From: Pantoea sp. IMH
GTDB taxonomy: Bacteria > Pseudomonadota > Gammaproteobacteria > Enterobacterales > Enterobacteriaceae
DNA length: 64,000 nt
Assembly: GCF_000599885.1 (NCBI RefSeq)
Contig: NZ_JFGT01000004.1
Span: forward strand, 310,001 to 374,000
Direction of reading: 5' to 3'
The stretch's first letter is position 1; every line of letters starts with the position of its first letter. Below are positions 51,362 through 63,614 of this stretch, one piece after another. A program made the position numbers and the translations under genes. Under the pieces are notes generated by a model. The model made no database searches, was not told the origin of the DNA, and worked only from the letters and a program-made list of their open reading frames with translations.

Positions 51362-54088
51362 TCAGGTGCCATACCCCATCACCTGGAGTAGGTGATGCGC
51401 CTGCTGGACGGCATCCTGGCGATGCGCGATACCCATTTTCTGATACAGGTTGCGGATATGTGTTTTGATGGTGGTGGCGGCCACATCCAGCTCCCCGGCG
51501 ATCTGGTCATTACTGTAGCCGGAATAGATAAGCCCCAGCACCTGCCATTCGCGCTGGGTGAGTGGGCTGGTCCGGATCAGCTCAGGCACCTGCGGATGGT
51601 TAAGCAGCTTGCTGACGAACCCTTCATCAAAGTGGGCAAATTTGTGGCGATGATGCTGATTGATTTCACGCAGCACATGCTGAGCGCGACGGCGCTCCAG
51701 CTCCGGCAGCAGGTTAAGCTGCATTAACTGTCGCAACTGCTGGGCCATAATCTCGCCCTCAATCACGAAGTGGCTGATAAAACCGGTGCGGTTTGCCAGC
51801 TCCAGCGCCTCAATCAGCGCGACCTGCGCCTCGCTTTTCCGTCCGGTCTGCCAGTAAAGCAGATTGAGCAGCAGCAGGTTGCGGTTGAGATCGCTGGCGA
51901 GGCGAAACTGCCGGGCGTTAGCGTTCAGCTCGTCCAGAATCGCTTCCGCTTCCTCAAATTTATCCAGCAGGATCTGCATCCGGGCGATATTGCGCCACTG
52001 TCCCTGCTGAAAGTGGTTGCTCGCTTCGCCCGATCGGGCGGCCTGCTGAAGCCAGAGGCGTGCGGCGGCCTTATCGCCGGTGATCTGCCAGTAAATCACC
52101 CGGGTCTTGTCGGTATTGGTCAGCCAGTCAACGTGATACTGACCGGTTTTCAGCAGCGCTTCACAGCGCTGGAGGTAGTGGTGGGCGTTGTCGAGCTGTC
52201 CCCGGGCCAGCGAGCATTTCGCCAGCATCGCCAGACACTGTAGCTGCTGCTGAGGATGGAAGTTGGTCAGCACTTCAAGCCCCTGTCGTGCCGCCTGTTC
52301 AGCCTCGTCGAAGCGGGACCATGACCAGAGCAGCTGCGAGCGCAGACGCAGCAGAAATTCATGCATAGGCAGCTGTTGCAGATGCTGCTCGCGCACCAGC
52401 TCAAAGGCGCGATCCTGCATCTCGTAGGCCGCCTGCAAAAAACCCTGGGCAATCAGGATTTCGCTCTGCTGTAGCAGTGCCCAGAGCGCGTAATGGTAAA
52501 CCTGATAGCGACGGGCGATCTGCTCCGTTTGCTGCATCATCGGCAGGGCGCGGGCGAAATCTCCCCGGCAGTGCAGAATTTCGCCGGTGACGGAGGTCGC
52601 CACGATGCGGCTGTAATAACTGTCATAGGGAAGGTAACGTAACGCTTCGCTGGCCAGCCGCTCCGCTTCATCCTGTCGGCCATCGTTAATGGCGACCTGG
52701 GCACGCAGCGCGTCGAACTCTGCGGTAAGCTCCCGATCCATAATAATATTGCACCGCTGCATTTCATCGCTGGCGCGGGCGATCAGGGCTTCCACTTCCG
52801 CATAGCGGTGCTGGCTCTGCGCCAGCCAGGCCTGCAGCAGCACCAGCTTCGGATTCTGGATCAGGCAATCGTAAGGCAGGGCGCTCAGGCAGGATTCCAG
52901 CAGCGCCAGCTCGCTCTGATTGAACAGGGACCAGGCGTGCTGGAGCAAAATGTCCCGCAGCAGGGTGATATCTTCTGCGCCGAGCGCATGGTGGATCGCC
53001 TCGGCCGGAAAGCCCTGCGCCAGCCAGCCTTCCGCCGCCGCGCGGTGGATTTCCGGCAGTTCGCCCGCCAGCTCCCACTGGCAGCGCTGCCGCAGGAAGG
53101 AGGCAAACAGCGGATGGAAGTTAAACCACTCCCCGGTATCGTCCATTCGGTGGATAAACAGTCCCTGGCACTCCAGCGCTTCCAGCCGCTCCTGACCATT
53201 ATCGCCGCCGGTCAGGCGCACAATCAGCGCATCATTCATTGAACGCAGCAGGGAGCAGCGGAGCAGGAAGTCGCGGGTCGGTTTATCCACCCGGTCCAGC
53301 ACTTCTTCCACCAGATACTGCGAAAGATGGCTGGCGTTCAGCCCGGAAAGCTTGCGCGCCGACTGCTGGGTGGACTGCTGCGCGGGCGTGGTGGACTGCC
53401 GGGCAGAGAGCGCAATCAGCTGCAGCGCAGTGGCCCATCCCGCCACGTCATCGCACAGGCGGCTGCTGTCAGCCTGATCGATCGGATCGGCCAGCCGGCA
53501 GTCAAAAAACTGCTGCGTTTCATGATGGGTAAAAGCGAGCTGGTCAGCATTCAGTTCCAGCAGCTGGTCGCGTACGCGCAGATTGGCGATGCCCAGCGGC
53601 GGCAGGGTGCGGGAAAGCACCAGCAGCGAGACGTTTTCCGGCTGATGGCGCAGGAAAAACCGCATTCCTTCATGGATCGCGTCGTTATGGATCAAGTGAT
53701 AATCATCGATCACCAGCAGCAGCGGCGCGTTCCACTCAGACAGCTCGACAAACAGCTGGGCGAACAGCGCGGAGAGGCTGGCATACTGGTGATTAAGGCT
53801 CAGCGCCTCGCTTTTTTTGCAGTGATCGCCGGTCGCTAACTGGATAGCGGCAATCAGATAGGTGGCAAAACGTTCCGGCTGATTATCGCTTTCGTCCAGC
53901 GAATACCAGCCGAGGTGATTTTTACCCGAGGCCCAGTGCGCCATCAGGGTCGTTTTACCGTAACCCGCCGGGCTGGTCACCAGCGTCAGACGATATTGAG
54001 GCACGGCAGAAAGCCTGGTCAGCAAACGCTCGCGCACCACCGTATTTTGTAACCGCACCGGGCGGCTCAGCTTCGAAGGTATCAGCAT
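51362..54088 (-). CDS. malT: Maltose regulon activator MalT
   Basis: ATP- and maltotriose-dependent transcription activator of 908 residues (STAND/LuxR type). Walker [10 protein letters not shown] (about 39-47), Walker [10 protein letters not shown] (about 124-132), a long helical repeat sensor region, and a C-terminal LuxR helix-turn-helix ([45 protein letters not shown]). Activates malPQ and the divergent malEFG/malK operons in this window. Transcribed divergently from malPQ. Confidence 0.97.
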   Translation of the reverse strand: MLIPSKLSRPVRLQNTVVRERLLTRLSAVPQYRLTLVTSPAGYGKTTLMAHWASGKNHLGWYSLDESDNQPERFATYLIAAIQLATGDHCKKSEALSLNHQYASLSALFAQLFVELSEWNAPLLLVIDDYHLIHNDAIHEGMRFFLRHQPENVSLLVLSRTLPPLGIANLRVRDQLLELNADQLAFTHHETQQFFDCRLADPIDQADSSRLCDDVAGWATALQLIALSARQSTTPAQQSTQQSARKLSGLNASHLSQYLVEEVLDRVDKPTRDFLLRCSLLRSMNDALIVRLTGGDNGQERLEALECQGLFIHRMDDTGEWFNFHPLFASFLRQRCQWELAGELPEIHRAAAEGWLAQGFPAEAIHHALGAEDITLLRDILLQHAWSLFNQSELALLESCLSALPYDCLIQNPKLVLLQAWLAQSQHRYAEVEALIARASDEMQRCNIIMDRELTAEFDALRAQVAINDGRQDEAERLASEALRYLPYDSYYSRIVATSVTGEILHCRGDFARALPMMQQTEQIARRYQVYHYALWALLQQSEILIAQGFLQAAYEMQDRAFELVREQHLQQLPMHEFLLRLRSQLLWSWSRFDEAEQAARQGLEVLTNFHPQQQLQCLAMLAKCSLARGQLDNAHHYLQRCEALLKTGQYHVDWLTNTDKTRVIYWQITGDKAAARLWLQQAARSGEASNHFQQGQWRNIARMQILLDKFEEAEAILDELNANARQFRLASDLNRNLLLLNLLYWQTGRKSEAQVALIEALELANRTGFISHFVIEGEIMAQQLRQLMQLNLLPELERRRAQHVLREINQHHRHKFAHFDEGFVSKLLNHPQVPELIRTSPLTQREWQVLGLIYSGYSNDQIAGELDVAATTIKTHIRNLYQKMGIAHRQDAVQQAHHLLQVMGYGT

Positions 54089-54213
54089 AATTTTGGTTCT
54101 TATGGCGGAGCCCAGAGGGATTTTTATTTATTTTAGAGGGCGTAATTAATCCTGTTTCTTAAAGTCTGCCTTCAATGCGTTGATTGCAAGCTAGTTTCAT
54201 TTTGGCGTTTCGT

Positions 54214-54235
54214 TTAGTCGTACTTCGTCACAATT
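54214..54235 (-). promoter_or_regulatory. Candidate CRP site of malT
   Basis: Minus-strand AATTGTGACGAAGTACGAC resembles the E. coli malT CRP site (AATTGTGACACAGTGCAAA). The left half TGTGA is perfect; the right half is weak, as in E. coli. Confidence 0.5.
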
Positions 54236-54296
54236 CTAAAAATAGGACTTTCCGGTACGTTCCCCCACCGCCTTTTTCCTCCGGCTACGCCCCGCG

Positions 54297-54329
54297 ACTC
54301 CTCCCTGACTAAACCCTGGCGGGAGGATG
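54297..54329. promoter_or_regulatory. Candidate MalT boxes of malPQ
   Basis: ACTCCTCCCT (54297-54306, minus orientation) and CGGGAGGATG (54320-54329, plus orientation) each match 8 of 10 positions of the MalT box GGGGAKGAGG. They lie about 70-100 bp before malP. Confidence 0.45.
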
Positions 54330-54400
54330 CCGCCCGTCTGACCCCGATGCAGCATAGTCAAAAAATTTCCCCCCAATATTTCGGACAGTGAGGGTATGTG

Positions 54401-56809
54401 ATGCAGCAGGTTACGTTGGATAAAGCGCAGTTTCTGGCCGCGCTAAAGCGCCAGTGGCAGGGCTTCGGTTTGCAACAGGCGCAGGATATGACGCCACATC
54501 AGTGGTGGCAGGCGACCAGCGCGGCGCTTTCTGAACAGCTGAACGCCCAGCCGCAGGCGATGGCGGAGAAAACATCGCTGCGTCACGTGAATTACCTGTC
54601 GATGGAATTTCTGATCGGGCGGCTGACCGCCAATAATCTGAGCAACCTCGGCTGGTATGACACGGTCTGCGAAGCGTTAAAAGAGCAGGGCGTGGATCTG
54701 GCTGATGTGCTTGAGCAGGAAGTCGATCCGGCGCTGGGTAACGGTGGGCTGGGCAGGCTGGCGGCCTGTTTTCTTGATTCGATGGCGACGGTCGGCCAGC
54801 CGGCAACCGGCTACGGCCTGAACTATCAGTACGGCCTGTTCCGTCAGTCTTTTGAGGAGGGGAAACAGCAGGAGGCGCCCGACATCTGGCACCGCGAAAG
54901 CTATCCCTGGGCGAATCACAATACGGCCCTGGCGGTGGATGTCAGCTTCGGCGGCAAGCTGATCAAGGATGCGGCGGGCCGCGAGCAGTGGCAGCCCGCC
55001 TTCACGCTGCGCGGAGAGGCCTGGGATCTGCCCGTGGTCGGCTATCAGAACGGCATCACCCAGCCGCTGCGGCTGTGGCAGGCCACCGCCATTGAGCCTT
55101 TCGACTTAGGCCTGTTCAACGACGGCGAGTTCCTGAAAGCCGAGCAGAACGGCATTGATGCCGCGAAGCTGACGAAAGTGCTCTATCCGAACGATAATCA
55201 TCTGGCGGGCAAGCGTCTGCGCCTGATGCAGCAATATTTCCAGTGCGCCTGCTCGGTGCGCGATATCCTGCGCCGTCACCATTTCCTGGGCCGCAGCATC
55301 GAAACCCTGCCGCAGTATGAAGTGATCCAGCTTAACGATACGCATCCGACCATCGCCATTCCGGAGCTGCTGCGGATCCTGCTGGATGAGCATCAGCTGG
55401 AATGGGATGCGGCCTGGAAAATCGTCAGCGGGACGTTTGCCTACACCAACCATACGCTGATGCCGGAAGCGCTGGAGTGCTGGGATGAAAAACTGGTTCG
55501 CAGCCTGCTGCCCCGCCACTTCTCGCTGATCAAGGCCATGAACGCCCGCTTTAAAAAAGTGGTTGAGGCACGCTGGCCCGGTGACAGCGCCGTATGGCAA
55601 AAGCTCGCCATTCATCATGATAAGCAGGTCAGAATGGCTAACCTGTGCGTGGTCAGCGGCTTCGCCGTTAACGGCGTGGCGGCGCTGCATTCCGATCTGG
55701 TGGTCAAAGATCTGTTTACGGAGTATCACCAGCTCTGGCCGGAGAAATTCCATAACGTCACCAACGGCATCACGCCTCGCCGCTGGCTGAAGCAGTGTAA
55801 TCCCGCCCTGTCGGCGCTGATTGACGACAAGCTTGGCACGACCGGCTGGGTCACCGATCTGGACGCGCTCAGGGGATTGGAAGATTTTGTGGACGACGCG
55901 GCGTTTCAGCAGCAGTTCCAGCACATTAAGCGGGAAAATAAGGTCAAGCTGGCGCATTACGTTAAGCAAACGATGGGTATCACGCTGAACCCTGACGCGA
56001 TTTTTGATGTGCAGATTAAACGGCTGCATGAATATAAGCGCCAGCACCTGAACCTGCTGCATATCCTCTCGCTTTACCGTCAGCTTCGGGATAATCCGCA
56101 GAAAGATTGTGTGCCTCGCGTTTTCCTGTTTGGCGCAAAAGCCGCACCGGGTTACTACCTGGCCAAAAATATTATCTACGCCATCAATAAAGTGGCAGAG
56201 AAGATAAACAACGATCCGCTGGTGGGCGATCGTCTCAAAGTGGTGTTCCTGCCGGATTATAAGGTTTCCGTTGCTGAGCTGATTATTCCTGCGGCGGACG
56301 TCTCTGAGCAGATCTCCACCGCCGGGAAAGAGGCGTCAGGCACCGGCAATATGAAGCTGGCGCTGAACGGCGCAATGACCATCGGGACGCTTGACGGCGC
56401 GAATGTGGAAATTGCTGAGCAGGTTGGTGAAGAAAATATCGTTATCTTTGGCCTTACGGTTGAAGGCGTGAAGGCGCTGCTGAAAAAAGGCTACGATCCG
56501 CTGAAGCTGCGTAAAAAAGATAAGCTCCTTGATAAATTACTGAAAGAACTGGAAAACGGCTTCTTCAGCAATGGCGATAAAGCGGCGTTCCGGCCCATGC
56601 TCGACAGTCTGCTTTCCGGTGGAGATCACTGGCTGGTGCTGGCCGATTTCGCCAGCTATCTGGCGGCGCAGGAGAAGATCGAGGCGCTTTACCGTGATAC
56701 GCAGCAGTGGACGCGCAGCACCATTCTGAACACGGCAAGAGTGGGAATGTTCAGCTCTGACCGGTCGATTCGTGACTACCAGCAGCGGATCTGGCAGGCG
56801 AAGCGCTAA
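54401..56809 (+). CDS. malP: Maltodextrin phosphorylase MalP
   Basis: PLP-dependent alpha-glucan phosphorylase releasing glucose-1-phosphate from maltodextrins in the cytoplasm. The 802-residue protein matches E. coli MalP, including [42 protein letters not shown] and the PLP-lysine region [31 protein letters not shown] 54401 is chosen over the in-frame GTG 54398. Followed after 9 nt by malQ. Confidence 0.97.
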   Translation: MQQVTLDKAQFLAALKRQWQGFGLQQAQDMTPHQWWQATSAALSEQLNAQPQAMAEKTSLRHVNYLSMEFLIGRLTANNLSNLGWYDTVCEALKEQGVDLADVLEQEVDPALGNGGLGRLAACFLDSMATVGQPATGYGLNYQYGLFRQSFEEGKQQEAPDIWHRESYPWANHNTALAVDVSFGGKLIKDAAGREQWQPAFTLRGEAWDLPVVGYQNGITQPLRLWQATAIEPFDLGLFNDGEFLKAEQNGIDAAKLTKVLYPNDNHLAGKRLRLMQQYFQCACSVRDILRRHHFLGRSIETLPQYEVIQLNDTHPTIAIPELLRILLDEHQLEWDAAWKIVSGTFAYTNHTLMPEALECWDEKLVRSLLPRHFSLIKAMNARFKKVVEARWPGDSAVWQKLAIHHDKQVRMANLCVVSGFAVNGVAALHSDLVVKDLFTEYHQLWPEKFHNVTNGITPRRWLKQCNPALSALIDDKLGTTGWVTDLDALRGLEDFVDDAAFQQQFQHIKRENKVKLAHYVKQTMGITLNPDAIFDVQIKRLHEYKRQHLNLLHILSLYRQLRDNPQKDCVPRVFLFGAKAAPGYYLAKNIIYAINKVAEKINNDPLVGDRLKVVFLPDYKVSVAELIIPAADVSEQISTAGKEASGTGNMKLALNGAMTIGTLDGANVEIAEQVGEENIVIFGLTVEGVKALLKKGYDPLKLRKKDKLLDKLLKELENGFFSNGDKAAFRPMLDSLLSGGDHWLVLADFASYLAAQEKIEALYRDTQQWTRSTILNTARVGMFSSDRSIRDYQQRIWQAKR

Positions 56810-56818
56810 GGGGATCTT

Positions 56819-58906
56819 ATGGAAAATCAGGCACTGGAGCAGGCCGCCCTTGAGGCGGGGATTGCTTCCGGCTTTATCAATGCCCACGGCAAACAGCAGG
56901 CGATCGCCAGCGAAACCAAGCGGGAGCTGCTGAACGCGATGGGCTGGACCGCTGGCCGCCAGCCGCTGGCCAGTCCGGTCCCGGCAGTGAAGGTCTTCAC
57001 TAAAGGCAGCCGCTATGCGCTGCCGGTCAGTGGTGAGGGCGAATATCACTGGCATTTCCAGCAGGAAGGCGGGGCGGTGCAGCAGGGGCGGGTGAACGGC
57101 AGAATGACGCTGGTACTTTCAGGCCGCATTCTGCCTGGCTATCACCGCTTAACGCTAACCCAGGCCGATCGCAGCTGGGAGTGCCGCGTTATCGTCGCGC
57201 CGCAGCGCTGCTACGAGCCGGATGCCCTGCTGGCCGGTAAAAAACTGTGGGGCGCCTGCGTCCAGCTCTATACGCTACGGTCAGAACATAACTGGGGCAT
57301 TGGGGATTTTGGTGACTTGCAGCAGCTGTTAACCAACGTGGCGTCCCGCGGCGGCGCTTACGTCGGTCTTAATCCTATTCACGCGCTTTATCCCGGCAAT
57401 CCGGAAGCGGCCAGCCCTTACAGCCCTTCCTCCCGCCGCTGGCTGAATGTTATTTATATTGATGTGGGCGCGGTGGAAGACTTTCGCCTCAGCGAGGCGG
57501 CGCAACGCTGGTGGCAGGACCCCGATACGCAGAGCGCGCTGAACGCGGCGCGTCAGTCGGACTGGGTCGATTACAGCCGCGTGATGACGCTGAAACTGCA
57601 GGGGCTGCGGCTGGCAAATCGTTACTTCAACGCCCGTAACGCGCAGGATACGCAGCGGCAGGCCTTCGCCCGCTTCATCAGCGAGGGCGGCGAGAGCCTC
57701 TATCTGCAGGCTGCATACGATGCGCTCTATGCGCATCTGGCGGCCACTACTGGCGTGGCGCAGGGCTGGAACGCCTGGCCGGAAGCCTACCGTCACGCGC
57801 GCGGGCCAGAGGTCCGGGCTTTTTGTGAACAGCATGCCGGGGAGGTGGAATTTTACCTCTGGCTACAGTGGCTGGCGGAAACGCAGTTTGCCGCCTGCTA
57901 CCAGACGAGCCAGCAGGCGGGAATGTCCATCGGGCTCTACCGCGATCTCGCGGTCGGCGTGGTGGAAGGCGGCGCAGAGACCTGGGGCGATGGCGAACTT
58001 TACTGCCTGAAGGCCTCGGTCGGTGCGCCGCCGGATATTCTCGGCCCTCAGGGGCAGAACTGGGATTTGCGGCCGATGGATCCCTGGGCGATGGTCAGCC
58101 GCGCCTATCAGCCGTTTATCGATATGCTGCGTTCAAATATGACCCACTGCGGCGCGTTGCGCATCGACCATGTGATGGCGCTGCTGCGTCTCTGGTGGAT
58201 CCCGGCAGGCGGAACGGCGGATAAAGGCGCTTACGTTCAGTACCCTATCGACGATCTGTTAGCCATACTCGCGCTGGAAAGCCAGCGTCATCGCTGTATG
58301 GTGATTGGTGAAGATCTCGGTACCGTACCGGTGGAAATCATCAGCAAACTGCGCGAAAGCGGCGTTTACTCCTATAAAGTGCTCTACTTTGAACGCGATG
58401 CGGAGTGCACCTTTCGCGCGCCACAGTCCTACCCCGTACAGGCGATGGCGACGCTAACCACGCACGATCTGCCTACGCTGCGTGGCTACTGGCAGAGCGA
58501 CGACCTGACGCTGGGAAAAAAACTGGGCCTGTATCGCGATGAAACCCTGTTGCAGGGGCTCTACGCGGAGCGGGCCAGGGCACGCCAGGGTTTACTCAAC
58601 AGCCTGCACCATTACGGCTGCGTGCCGAAAAGCACCGGGCGCCAGGCAGCGTTTATGCCGCTGACGCCCGTACTGCGACGCGGTATGCAGCGCTATGTGG
58701 CCGACAGCGCCTGCGCGCTGCTGGGGCTGCAGCCTGAAGACTGGCTGGATATGCAAGCCCCGGTCAACGTGCCCGGCACCAGCGATGAATATCCTAACTG
58801 GCGGCGCAAGCTTTCTCACACGCTTGAAGCGATGTTTGCTGACCCGGAGGTCAATAAACTGATTAAAGATCTGGATAAGCGCCGCCGGAAAGTCTCGGTG
58901 AACTGA
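56819..58906 (+). CDS. malQ: 4-alpha-glucanotransferase MalQ (amylomaltase)
   Basis: GH77 amylomaltase of 695 residues that disproportionates maltose and maltotriose to longer dextrins for MalP. GH77 landmarks: SPYSPSSRRWLNVIYID, GLYRDLAVGV, ALRIDHVMALLRLWW (nucleophile Asp), VIGEDLGTVP (acid/base Glu) and THDLPTLRGYW. Co-transcribed with malP. Confidence 0.97.
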   Translation: MENQALEQAALEAGIASGFINAHGKQQAIASETKRELLNAMGWTAGRQPLASPVPAVKVFTKGSRYALPVSGEGEYHWHFQQEGGAVQQGRVNGRMTLVLSGRILPGYHRLTLTQADRSWECRVIVAPQRCYEPDALLAGKKLWGACVQLYTLRSEHNWGIGDFGDLQQLLTNVASRGGAYVGLNPIHALYPGNPEAASPYSPSSRRWLNVIYIDVGAVEDFRLSEAAQRWWQDPDTQSALNAARQSDWVDYSRVMTLKLQGLRLANRYFNARNAQDTQRQAFARFISEGGESLYLQAAYDALYAHLAATTGVAQGWNAWPEAYRHARGPEVRAFCEQHAGEVEFYLWLQWLAETQFAACYQTSQQAGMSIGLYRDLAVGVVEGGAETWGDGELYCLKASVGAPPDILGPQGQNWDLRPMDPWAMVSRAYQPFIDMLRSNMTHCGALRIDHVMALLRLWWIPAGGTADKGAYVQYPIDDLLAILALESQRHRCMVIGEDLGTVPVEIISKLRESGVYSYKVLYFERDAECTFRAPQSYPVQAMATLTTHDLPTLRGYWQSDDLTLGKKLGLYRDETLLQGLYAERARARQGLLNSLHHYGCVPKSTGRQAAFMPLTPVLRRGMQRYVADSACALLGLQPEDWLDMQAPVNVPGTSDEYPNWRRKLSHTLEAMFADPEVNKLIKDLDKRRRKVSVN

Positions 58907-58972
58907 CCCTAAACTTCAGCAGTCACTGATGAGGTGACTGGCGTGGCTATCGTTGCTGTTACATTGTACGTC

Positions 58973-59008
58973 GTCAGGCGGGAGAACATATCCCGCCTGA
59001 CTCTTTTC
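58973..59008 (+). terminator. malPQ terminator
   Basis: GTCAGGCGGGA / TCCCGCCTGAC 11-bp stem (58973-58983, 58991-59001) followed by TCTTTTC. A smaller AGTCAC/GTGACT hairpin precedes it. Confidence 0.85.
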
Positions 59009-59422
59009 TGGATACCCTGAATGCGCTGCGATCAGGTTAATGTCGGGTTCCTCACTGGCTGCCTCTTCATCTTGTGTACAGATTAGCCCTCTTCCTCTGA
59101 AACGTTTTATGCCGAATGACGCATTTCTGATCTCATCTACAGCGTGTCGCTTTAAGCCTGCCGTTATTTACTCTGATTTCATTACTATGCTGCATGTTAA
59201 CCGGGGCTTATTCCCTTTTCTGCGGTAACTGAGCGCGACAATCACGAAGGATTGCCAGTATTCGTACCCTGACGAAAAGGGGGAACGGGCAGGAAGATGA
59301 GTAAAGTGGGCGCGAATGAGGCAGGCAGTGGCTATGCAGATAATGTGGGCTGAGTAGTGGGCGTAGTGGAATTTTTGACGCAGGCGGGCTGAGTAATAAG
59401 CCGGATGCAGAAAAAGTTGCAT
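59009..59422. other. Intergenic region malQ-malG
   Basis: About 410 bp between convergent mal operons with no supported gene or repeat. Short frames here lack ribosome sites and sensible composition. Confidence 0.45.
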
Positions 59423-59446
59423 AAAAAAGGTGGCCTTACGGCCACC
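59423..59446 (-). terminator. malEFG terminator
   Basis: On the minus strand GGTGGCC / GGCCACC 7-bp stem with GTAA loop and a T6 run, about 80 nt after malG. Confidence 0.92.
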
Positions 59447-59523
59447 AGAGACACAGGCGCAAACTGCAAAGACGTTCTTAAAAGTACTTCTCAAATAATA
59501 AACGCGATTTTCTGCGGCTTAAC

Positions 59524-60414
59524 TCATCCCTTCACGCCTCCTGAAGTCAGTCCCCCTACCAGCCAGCGCTGCGCAATCAGAAACACTGCCGTGATAGGAA
59601 TGGCGGAGAGGATGGCCGCTGCCGCAAAATCACCCCACAGGTAGTTCTGGGGATTCAGATACTGCTGCATGCCTACCGCCAGCGTATAGCTGTTAACGTC
59701 CCGCAGTAAAAGTGAAGCGACCGGCACTTCGGTGATCGCGGCGATAAAAGAGAGAATAAACACCACTGCCAGAATCGGGACGGAGAGCGGCAGCAGCACC
59801 AGCCTGAACGCCTGCCACGGCGTGGCGCCATCCAGCGAGGCGGCTTCCTCCAGCGAGCCATCGATAGTTTCAAAGTAGCCTTTGATCGTCCAGACGTGCA
59901 GCGCAATGCCGCCCAGGTAGGCGAAAATCACGCCGCCGTGGGTGTTCAGACCCAGAAAAGGCACGTAGATGCCCAGCCGGTCAAACAGGGCGTACAGCGC
60001 CACCAGCGACAGCACCGCGGGAAACATCTGGAAGATCAGCATCCCTTTCAGCAGCGTGCTTTTACCGCGAAACTTCATGCGGGCGAATGCATAGGCGCAG
60101 GTGGTTGAAAGCGCCACAATGCCAATCGAGGTGATGACCGCAATCTTGATCGAATTCCACAGCCAGAGCATCACCGGGAAGGGCGGCGGCGTGACGCTGC
60201 CGTCAGCATGCGTAACCGGTATGCCTAACGCCAGCTTCCAGTGATCCCAGGAGATGCTGTCGGGGATCAGGCTACCGGTGGCAAAGTTGCCGGGCCGCAG
60301 CGAAATGGCGAAAACCATCAGCAGCGGGAACAGGATCAGGGCGATAAAGCCCAGCAGTAACAGATGTGTGATCAGCAGCCTGACGCGCTGCGATTTCGGT
60401 TGAACCATCGCCAT
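59524..60414 (-). CDS. malG: Maltose ABC transporter permease MalG
   Basis: A 296-residue inner-membrane subunit with six hydrophobic segments and the EAA coupling loop [25 protein letters not shown] (about 190-214). It ends [16 protein letters not shown], whose tail reaches into the MalE binding site in the known structure. Starts 9 nt after malF. Confidence 0.97.
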   Translation of the reverse strand: MAMVQPKSQRVRLLITHLLLLGFIALILFPLLMVFAISLRPGNFATGSLIPDSISWDHWKLALGIPVTHADGSVTPPPFPVMLWLWNSIKIAVITSIGIVALSTTCAYAFARMKFRGKSTLLKGMLIFQMFPAVLSLVALYALFDRLGIYVPFLGLNTHGGVIFAYLGGIALHVWTIKGYFETIDGSLEEAASLDGATPWQAFRLVLLPLSVPILAVVFILSFIAAITEVPVASLLLRDVNSYTLAVGMQQYLNPQNYLWGDFAAAAILSAIPITAVFLIAQRWLVGGLTSGGVKG

Positions 60415-60423
60415 AAGGGACCC

Positions 60424-61983
60424 TTAATCAAATTTCATGCGTGAGGCTTTCAGGTTGATGGCCGCAAGTCCGCCAACCAGCAGGAAAATCAGCGTGGCAA
60501 TGGCCGCCGCCAGCCCAAAGTCCTGTCCGCCGCCGCCTTCAAAGGCGATGCGATAGGTATAGCTGACCAGCAGATCGGTATGGCCCGCCGGCGTGGTGGT
60601 GCCAATCCTGTCCGGCCCGCCGTTGGTCAGCAGCTGGATCAGCACAAAGTTATTAAAGTTAAAGGCGAAGCTGGCGATCATCAGCGGCGTCAGCGGTTTT
60701 ATCAGCAACGGCAGCGTAATGCGGAAGAAGTTCTGCAGCGGTGTGGCGCCGTCCATGGCGGAGGCTTCATAAAGATCGTCGGGGATCGCCTTCAGCAGGC
60801 CCATACAGAGGATCATCATATAGGGGTAACCGAGCCAGGTATTGACGATCACCAGCATGGTTTTCGCGGTCAGCGGATCGCTGAACCAGGCGGGCTTGAT
60901 GCCAAAGAGCGTGGAGAGCATCAGGTTGATCTCGCCAAAGCTCTGGTTAAATAACCCTTTAAAAATCAGGATGGAAATAAACGCGGGCACCGCATAGGGC
61001 AGGATCAGCAGCAGACGATAGGCCGCTTTCCCTTTCAGGGCATCCCACTGCACCACGCAGGCCAGCACCATGCCAACGGCGACGGTCAGGATTACGGTGA
61101 TCAGCGAAAAGAGCAGGGTCCAGACAAAAATCGCCAGGAACGGTTTCTGAATGCCCTCATCCTGGAAAACGCGCAGGAAGTTCTGCCAGCCAATGCTGAC
61201 CGTAAAGCCGGGGCTGAGCACCTCAGTCTGCCATGCGCCCTGGTTGTCTACCTGCTGATAAAAGCCGGTAGTCATATTCGGGCGGTAGATTTTGCCATTC
61301 TGATTGTTGGTCAGCTGGCTGCCATCTTCGCTTTGCTGATAGAGCGGTCTGGTGGCGGAAAACTGGCGCAGGGAACTCATATGCAGCGTCGTGCCGTCGG
61401 GAAGCTCCGCCGTCAGCTGGCCCAGCGCCTGACGGTTTTGCGTGACTGCGCGCAGGCCCGCTTTCTCCGAGGTCGGTGCGCTCTGCGGCGTCATCGCCAG
61501 CGTTTGCGGTTCGGTGGGCGTAAAGGCAAAGGGTTTTGAGACCAGCAGATCGCCATTCTCCGGCGAGGTCAGCGTCAGCTGCCATTTTTCATCTGCGGGA
61601 TAGAGCGCGAAGCTCCAGGTTTTACCTTCAAGATACTGGCGATCCATCAGCACGTTCTGGACGCGTTCCAGCGAGAGCTGGTGGGTGCTGCTGTAATTGG
61701 TAAACGCGATGGCAATGGTGCATACCAGCGGAAACAGGACGAACAGGCCAATTCCCGCCAGGCCAGGATAGACGTAGCGCCAGGAGTAGGCGCGGCGGTT
61801 GCCATAAATGAATAAACCGAGGCTGGCGAGGATCAGCGTCAGTATGGCGAAGAGGATCTCTCCCTGCGCATACATCAGCACAATCAAATAACCGGCTATC
61901 AGGGCAAACAGGCCGAGGAAGCTCCAGGCGATCGCGTTGTTTACCGGCCGGTTTTTCCGGTCAGCGGTCTGGGTTAAGGGCAT
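60424..61983 (-). CDS. malF: Maltose ABC transporter permease MalF
   Basis: A 519-residue inner-membrane subunit with about eight membrane segments and the large periplasmic P2 loop (about 95-275) typical of enterobacterial MalF. EAA loop: YEASAMDGATPLQNFFRITLPLLIKP. It matches E. coli MalF except for small differences in the P2 loop. Confidence 0.97.
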   Translation of the reverse strand: MPLTQTADRKNRPVNNAIAWSFLGLFALIAGYLIVLMYAQGEILFAILTLILASLGLFIYGNRRAYSWRYVYPGLAGIGLFVLFPLVCTIAIAFTNYSSTHQLSLERVQNVLMDRQYLEGKTWSFALYPADEKWQLTLTSPENGDLLVSKPFAFTPTEPQTLAMTPQSAPTSEKAGLRAVTQNRQALGQLTAELPDGTTLHMSSLRQFSATRPLYQQSEDGSQLTNNQNGKIYRPNMTTGFYQQVDNQGAWQTEVLSPGFTVSIGWQNFLRVFQDEGIQKPFLAIFVWTLLFSLITVILTVAVGMVLACVVQWDALKGKAAYRLLLILPYAVPAFISILIFKGLFNQSFGEINLMLSTLFGIKPAWFSDPLTAKTMLVIVNTWLGYPYMMILCMGLLKAIPDDLYEASAMDGATPLQNFFRITLPLLIKPLTPLMIASFAFNFNNFVLIQLLTNGGPDRIGTTTPAGHTDLLVSYTYRIAFEGGGGQDFGLAAAIATLIFLLVGGLAAINLKASRMKFD

Positions 61984-62050
61984 AAAACAATCCTTCTCGG
62001 CACGAAATGGGCCAGCGATGACCCATTCCGCTATTCAGCAGTGGCGGCGG

Positions 62051-63250
62051 TTATTTATTAATGCGGGTTTCCGCTTCTTTCAACGCCTGCGGCACGGTCT
62101 GACGACCATTGACGGCGTTAATGATTGCGCTGCGCTCGGCATACCAGAAGGCGCTCATTTGCGGGATATTCGGCATGATTTCGCCATTTTTGGCGTTTTC
62201 CATGGTGGCGGCGATGCGCGGATCTTTTTCCAGCTGAGCCTGGTAGGACTTCAGCGCCACGGCGCCGAGCGGCTTATCGCTGTTAACCTTGCTTAAGCCT
62301 TCATCGGTAATCAGGTAGTTTTCCAGGAACTCTTTCGCCAGCTCCTTGTTCGGGCTGGCGGCGTTGATGCCTGCTGTCAGGACGCCAACAAAGGGTTTGG
62401 AAGGCTTGCCGTGGAAGGTTGGCAGCAGCGCCACGCCGTAATTGATCTTGCTCTTGTCGAGGTTCGCCCAGGCCCAGGGGCCGTCGATGGTCAGCGCCGT
62501 CTGGCCTTTGTTAAAGGCCGCTTCGGCAATCGAGTAGTCCGTGTCGGCGCTGATATGTTTATTTTTCACCAGATCGACGATGAACTGCAGGCCAGCCTGC
62601 GAACCGGCATTATTGACGCCGGTATCTTTGGTATCGTATTTGCCTTCCGCATATTTAAAGGCGTAGCCACCGTCAGCCGCAATGACGGGCCAGGTGAAGT
62701 AGGGTTCCTGAAGGTTCCACATAATGGCGCTCTTGCCCTGGCCACGCAGCTTTTTGTCCAGCGCCGGGATCTCTTCCCAGGTTTCAGGCGCTTCTTTGAT
62801 CAGATCTTTATTGTAAATCAGCGAGAGTGACTCGACGGCTACCGGATAACCGATCAGTTTGCCGTTGAACGTCACGGCATCCCAGGTGAAGGGGAAGAGC
62901 TTATCTTTGAACGCCTGATCCGGGCTCACTTCCGCCACCAGGCCAGACTGGGCATAACCGCCAAAACGGTCGTGGGCCCAGAAGATGATGTCCGGTCCGT
63001 CGCCGGTCGCGGCAACCTGAGGATACTTCTCTTCAAGCTTATCCGGATGCTCAACAGTCACCTTAATGCCGGTGTCCTGTTCAAACTTTTTCCCGACTTC
63101 CGCCAAGCCGTTATAGCCTTTATCGCCATTGATCCAGATAACCAGCTTGCCTTCTTCTATTTTAGCGACGGCGGCGGCAGAGAACGCCAGCGAAGCCAGT
63201 GCGGAAAGGGCGAGGGTGCGTTTAACGACAGTTTGTATGCTGAGAGCCAT
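62051..63250 (-). CDS. malE: Maltose-binding periplasmic protein MalE
   Basis: A 399-residue periplasmic receptor for maltose and maltodextrins. The signal peptide ends at SAAAVA, and the mature protein starts [75 protein letters not shown]. Binding residues in this segment and the Trp-rich C-lobe are as in E. coli MalE. First gene of malEFG, divergent from malK. Confidence 0.97.
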   Translation of the reverse strand: MALSIQTVVKRTLALSALASLAFSAAAVAKIEEGKLVIWINGDKGYNGLAEVGKKFEQDTGIKVTVEHPDKLEEKYPQVAATGDGPDIIFWAHDRFGGYAQSGLVAEVSPDQAFKDKLFPFTWDAVTFNGKLIGYPVAVESLSLIYNKDLIKEAPETWEEIPALDKKLRGQGKSAIMWNLQEPYFTWPVIAADGGYAFKYAEGKYDTKDTGVNNAGSQAGLQFIVDLVKNKHISADTDYSIAEAAFNKGQTALTIDGPWAWANLDKSKINYGVALLPTFHGKPSKPFVGVLTAGINAASPNKELAKEFLENYLITDEGLSKVNSDKPLGAVALKSYQAQLEKDPRIAATMENAKNGEIMPNIPQMSAFWYAERSAIINAVNGRQTVPQALKEAETRINK

Positions 63251-63614
63251 AATCCAGTCCTTTTATTTCCGGCGATTGCTCGCGTGACGGAGGGAATGAG
63301 AGGGTACGGCGCCAGTGTGGGTTCAAGCTGGTCGGGCTTCATCCTCCCCCGCTCTACGCCCCCAGCTGTCAGAATGTGACCCCGTTAACACACTCACCCC
63401 GAATACGCCTCCGGAGAGAGAAAACACCATCGTTTTTTGCAGCAGCGATCACGAAACCGCTTTTTAAACGGAACTTACCGGCGGCGCCGCCTGTGTCCCA
63501 TCCTCCCTGCCTCTCCCCCATGAAAAACCCGGTTACGGATGATTACGCTTTGCCGCATTAGCCGCACTCTTCCTGCCATTACTTATCTTTCCGCAGTACC
63601 GACAGGAGTTCAGG
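63251..63614. promoter_or_regulatory. malE-malK divergent control region
   Basis: A 364-bp region between malE and malK. Candidate MalT boxes on the minus strand: CATCCTCCCC at 63340-63349 (9 of 10 to the consensus), CATCCTCCCT at 63499-63508 and CCTCTCCCCC at 63510-63519, the last two in tandem 11 bp apart. CRP half-sites such as GTGAC (63375-63379) lie between them, as in the E. coli malEp-malKp nucleoprotein arrangement. Confidence 0.6.

Noticed and set aside
55106-56062. Minus-strand frame of 318 codons over malP
   Set aside because: Antisense to the phosphorylase catalytic domain.
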